NCBI GenBank assembly: GCA_023101885.1
Contig: JALPQD010000640.1
Coordinates: forward strand, 795,527 to 859,526
Source of the DNA: Typhlomys cinereus
Taxonomy: Eukaryota > Chordata > Mammalia > Rodentia > Platacanthomyidae
Direction: 5' to 3'
DNA length: 64,000 bases
Both the position numbers and the translations under genes were made by a program. Every line of letters starts with the position of its first letter. Position 1 is the first letter of the stretch. Positions 60,013 to 64,000 of the stretch are shown piece after piece. The notes under the pieces are model-generated. The model saw only the letters and a program-made list of their open reading frames with translations. It was not told where the DNA came from and did not search any database.

Positions 60013-63000
60013 GTACCTGTTTTGTCAGTGGGAATGTTGTGAAGTCACTGTGAGTCCGTGATGTCACAGTGAAGCACTGAGGTCAGGGATGATTCTATGA
60101 GATGTCAGTGAGGCTGTGACATCAGCGGTGATGCTTGGAATTCACAGTAAGGTTAGGATGTTAGTCACACTGAGGCTGTGATGTGAAAGGAGAGGCTGTG
60201 ATGTCACTGTGAGCCTGTCACATCAGTGGTGACACTGTGGTGTCATAGTGAGTCTAAGTAGCATGTCAGTTATGAGTGTATGAGGTCACACTGAAGTGAT
60301 AATTCCAGAGGTGAGCCTGTGATGTCATAGTGAGGCTGTGATGAAACAGTGAGGCAATAATGTCACAGTAGATGCTGTGATGTCACATTTGGGCAATGAT
60401 TCAGAGGAGAGCTTGTCATGTCACAGTGAGGCTGTGATGTCATAGTAAGGCTATAACCTCAGAGATGAGGCTGTGATGTCCCAGTGAGTCTTTGTTGTCA
60501 CCAGTGATGCATTGATATCACAGTGAGGCTGAGATATCAGTGAAGTGAGACTGACATCATAGTGAGGATGTGATTTCAGTGGTTAGGCTGTGATACCAGA
60601 ATGAGTTTGATGTGAGTGTGTCACAGTGTGTTTGACATGTCATTGGTGAGGCTGTGATGCCACTTGTGAGGTTTTGGTGTCACAGTATGATTGTGGTGTC
60701 ACTTTGAGCCCGTGATATCACAGAAAGTTGGTGATGTCATGGTGGAGGCTGTGAGATCACAGTGAGACTGTGATGTCAGTGGCAAGGCTGATGTCTCAGT
60801 GAAGCTATGATGTCAGTGGTGATACTGTGATGGTACAATGAGGCTGTGATGTCACTGGTGAAGGTGTGATGTCACAATAAGGCAGTAATGTCAGTGGTGA
60901 GAAAGATGTCATAGTGAATCTATGATGTCACTTTTGAGGCTATGATGTCAGTGGTGAACCTATTACTTGATAGCGACACTGGTGAGTCTGTGATGTCAAA
61001 GGCTATATTGTCACTGGTGTGGTAGTGATGTCAGTGTTTTGACTAATGTCAGTTGCAATGCTGAGGTCACAGGTGAAGCTCTACCATCACTGGTGATGCC
61101 GTGGTGTTACAATGAGGCTGTGATGTCACTGTGAGGGTTGTTTGTCACAGTATGCTGTCATGTCACTGTGATATCACTCTGAGACTGTGATGTCAGTGGC
61201 AAGACTGATGTCACAGTGAGACTATGATGTAACAGGTGAGCCTGTAGTGTAAGTTGGCAGGTTGTGAGGTCACTGTAAGGGTGTGATGTAGCAGTGTGGC
61301 TCAAAGTCAGGGCTGATTCTATGAGATATCAGTGAGGCTGAGACATCAGCAGTGATGCTTGGATACAACAGTCATGGCAGTGGTAAGGCTATGCAGTCAT
61401 ATAAAGATGTAAAGTCAGAGGGGAGGCTGTGATGTCACTGAGAGGCTCTGATGTTATCAGATGTAACATGAAGTTGTGATATCAGAGTGAAGCTGTGATA
61501 TCAGTCGTGATAGACTATGACATCACAGTTTGGGTGAGATTTCAGGGATTAGGCTGTGATGACAGAAGTGAGGCTAACGTCCATGATGAGGCTGAGATGT
61601 CACAGTGAGGCTGGGATGTTACTGGTGAGGCTATTATACACAGCAATATTGTGGTGTCACTGTTGAGGCTGTCTCATGATTGTGAGTCTGAGATGTGAGT
61701 GATGAGGCTGTGGTGTATAGTGAGGCTAGGCAGGAGGTCCGTGGTGTCACTGATGCTATGATTTCAGAGGTTATCCTGTTATGTTACAGTGAGGCTGTGA
61801 TGTCAGAGATGAGGCTTTGATGTCAGATGAGCCTGTGGTGTTAGAAATGTGGCTCTAATTCCTGAATGAGGCTGTGATATCACTATGAAGCTTAGATGTC
61901 ACTGTGAGGCTGTGACATCACAATTTGTATGTCCCAGTGAGGCTGTGACGTCACTGTGGAAGATGTGATGTCAGTGGCAAGTCTGATTTCACCATGAGGA
62001 TAGGATACAACAGGTGAGTTTATGATGTAACAGGTTATACTGTGAGGTCACAGTGAGACTATTAGGACAGTGTGAGGCTGTAATATCTGTGGTAAATTGA
62101 CATCACAATGAGGCAGTGATGTAATATGTGAGACTGTTATCACTATTTACTATGTTAAAGTCTATGATGTCTCTGTGATGCTGTAATGTCACAGTGAAGC
62201 TGTGATGTCACTGAAAGGAAGTGATGTCACAATGTAGTTGTGAGGTCAGTGGTTAGGCTGTGATTTAAGAAATGAGGCTGATGTGAGCCATGAAGCAGAG
62301 ATGTTGCATTTTCAATGTGATATAACAAGTCAAGCTGTGATGCCACAGTGAGGTTATGATGTCACCATGAAGCTGTGATTCACTGGTGAGACTTTGATAC
62401 TACAATGAGCCTGTCACATCATTAGTGAGACTGTGATGTTACAGTGAAGCTATGTCAGAAATTTATATGTGATGTTAAGAGGAGCTTATTATGTCAGTGG
62501 TAAGGTTGTTGTCACAGTGAGTTTGTGATGCTACAGTGAGGTTGTGATGTCAGTAGTGACTGTGCTTTTACAGGGGTACTATGTCAATGGCGAGGCTATA
62601 CTGTCACTCACGAGGCTCTAATGTCACAGTGAATTTATTGTGTCAAACAGGCTGTGACATCATGGTAGGGCTATCATGTCAGAGGTGAATGTCTACTTGA
62701 CAGTAATGCATTGATTTCACGGTACAGCTGTGAAGTCACTATGAGACTGTAATGTCACTGGAGAAGTTATGATGTCACCGTGAGTTTGTGATGTCACATT
62801 GAGGCTGTGAGGACACAGTGTACCTATGATGTCACGGTGAGCCTGAGATGCTATGGTGAGGTTATGATGAAACCATGAGGGTATAATGTCACTGGTGAGG
62901 CTGTAATATCACAGTAAGCCTGTCATATAAGTAGTGAGGCTCTGATGTTACAGTGTGATGTCAGGGTTGATGCATGGATTTCTCCATGAGGTTAGTATGT

Positions 63001-64000
63001 CAGTGGTGAGGCAGTGCAGTCACACTGAGGCTGTGATGTCAGAAGAGAGGCTGTGAGGTCACTGTGAGGCTGTCATATCAATGGTAAGGCTGTGATGTTA
63101 CATGGAGGCTGTGCTGGCCCATTGTGGCTGTGATGTCACAGTGAGGTTGTGATGTCACAGTGAGATTGTGATGTCAGTAGTGACTGTGCTTTCACAAGGA
63201 GACTATGTCATATTTAAGGCTGTATTGTCACACTGAGTTTATTGTGTCAAACTGAGGCTTCAATGTCACAGTAAGGCTGTGAAATCACATTCAGGCTGTG
63301 ATATTACAGTGAGGCTATGTCACAATATGTATGTGATGTCAGTGATGATGCTGTGAAGTCACATTGAGAATGTGATATCACAGTGAGGTTATGTAAGAAG
63401 TTTGTATGTGATGTCACCATGAGGCTATTATGTCAGTTGCAAGGCTGAATGGTGAGGCTATTATGTCAGTTGCAAGGCTGATGTCACAGTGAGTTTGTGA
63501 TGTCTCAGTGAGGCTATGATGTCAGTGGTGATGCTGTGATGTCACATTGAGGCTCTTTGACAAATTGAGGATGGGATATTTCTGTTGAGGCTGTAATGCC
63601 ACAGGCTGTGATGTCACTGTTGAGGATGTCATGTGATTGAAAGCCTGAGATGTCAGTAATGAGTCCATGGTGTCATAGCGAGGCTAGAAAAGATGTCCTT
63701 GGTGTCACTGATGTTATGATATCAGAGGTTAGCCTGTTGTATCACAGTGAGGCTGTGATGCCAAAGGTGAGACTGTGATGTCACAGTGAAGCTTTGATGT
63801 CAGTGGTGATGCCATGATGTCACATTCAGCCTGTGATATCACAGTGAGGCTATGTTAGAGGTGTGTATGTGATGTCACGATGAGGCTATTATCTCAGTGG
63901 CAAGGCTGATGTCACAGAGAGGTTGTGATGTCATGGTGAGGCCGTCATGTCACAGTGAGTATATAATCATAGAGATGAGGCTGTGATGTGAGTGGACATC
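60008..64000 (+). repeat. Degenerate 19-bp satellite array, + orientation
   Basis: The satellite continues to the window edge. It contains a complete TGACGTCA at 61,946-61,953 and a 33-bp-period duplication (GAGGCTATTATGTCAGTTGC at 63,421 and 63,454). No gene is visible. Confidence 0.93.

Overview
The window is intergenic repeat DNA from a mammal, most likely a rodent. No host protein-coding gene, tRNA or intact rRNA gene is visible. The rodent call rests on four things: an IAP-like betaretroviral element primed by tRNA-Phe, ERV-L elements primed by tRNA-Leu, a MaLR (ORR1/MT-like) LTR, and a tRNA-derived SINE whose head matches the rodent GGGGCTGGAGAG...GGCTCAG type. The SINE body and its ATAAATAATAAA tail faintly recall jerboa-type SINEs, so a dipodoid source is possible, but this is weak.

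About 48 of the 64 kb is one degenerate satellite. Its monomer is close to TGATGTCACAGTGAGGCTG (19 bp). It is arranged in an irregular higher-order mosaic, because marker variants such as TTCTGACTAA recur kilobases apart in a similar neighbourhood order. The array reads in + orientation from 1 to about 30,480, in - orientation from about 30,480 to 43,663, and in + orientation again to the end. A 212-bp micro-inversion lies at about 17,867-18,078.

Non-satellite islands are nearly all retroelements. They are: a solo ERV-L LTR (-) at 2,075-2,579; a possible L1 3' end at 4,235-4,363; an unidentified island at 16,993-17,170; a truncated ERV-L (LTR plus gag, -) at 19,831-22,346, carrying a SINE and an AT microsatellite; a MaLR LTR at 27,269-27,624; an IAP-like provirus at 33,562-37,276; an island containing about 109 bp of 18S rRNA-like sequence at 43,009-43,400; a solo ERVK-type LTR at 52,638-53,090; and a full-length ERV-L at 53,424-60,007.

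The IAP-like element is young. Its LTRs differ at 1 of 335 positions and it has a perfect 6-bp target duplication. It is internally deleted and has replaced part of its pol-env interval with an ERV-L tail and partial LTR. The ERV-L provirus is older (about 10 LTR differences in 495) and has 5-bp target duplications. It keeps the order gag-PR-RT-RNaseH-integrase-dUTPase without env, but every reading frame is broken. None of the elements looks able to make a complete protein set. The most interesting material is the satellite itself, whose core looks like a CpG-decayed CRE (TGACGTCA), together with its orientation switches and the chimeric IAP/ERV-L element.
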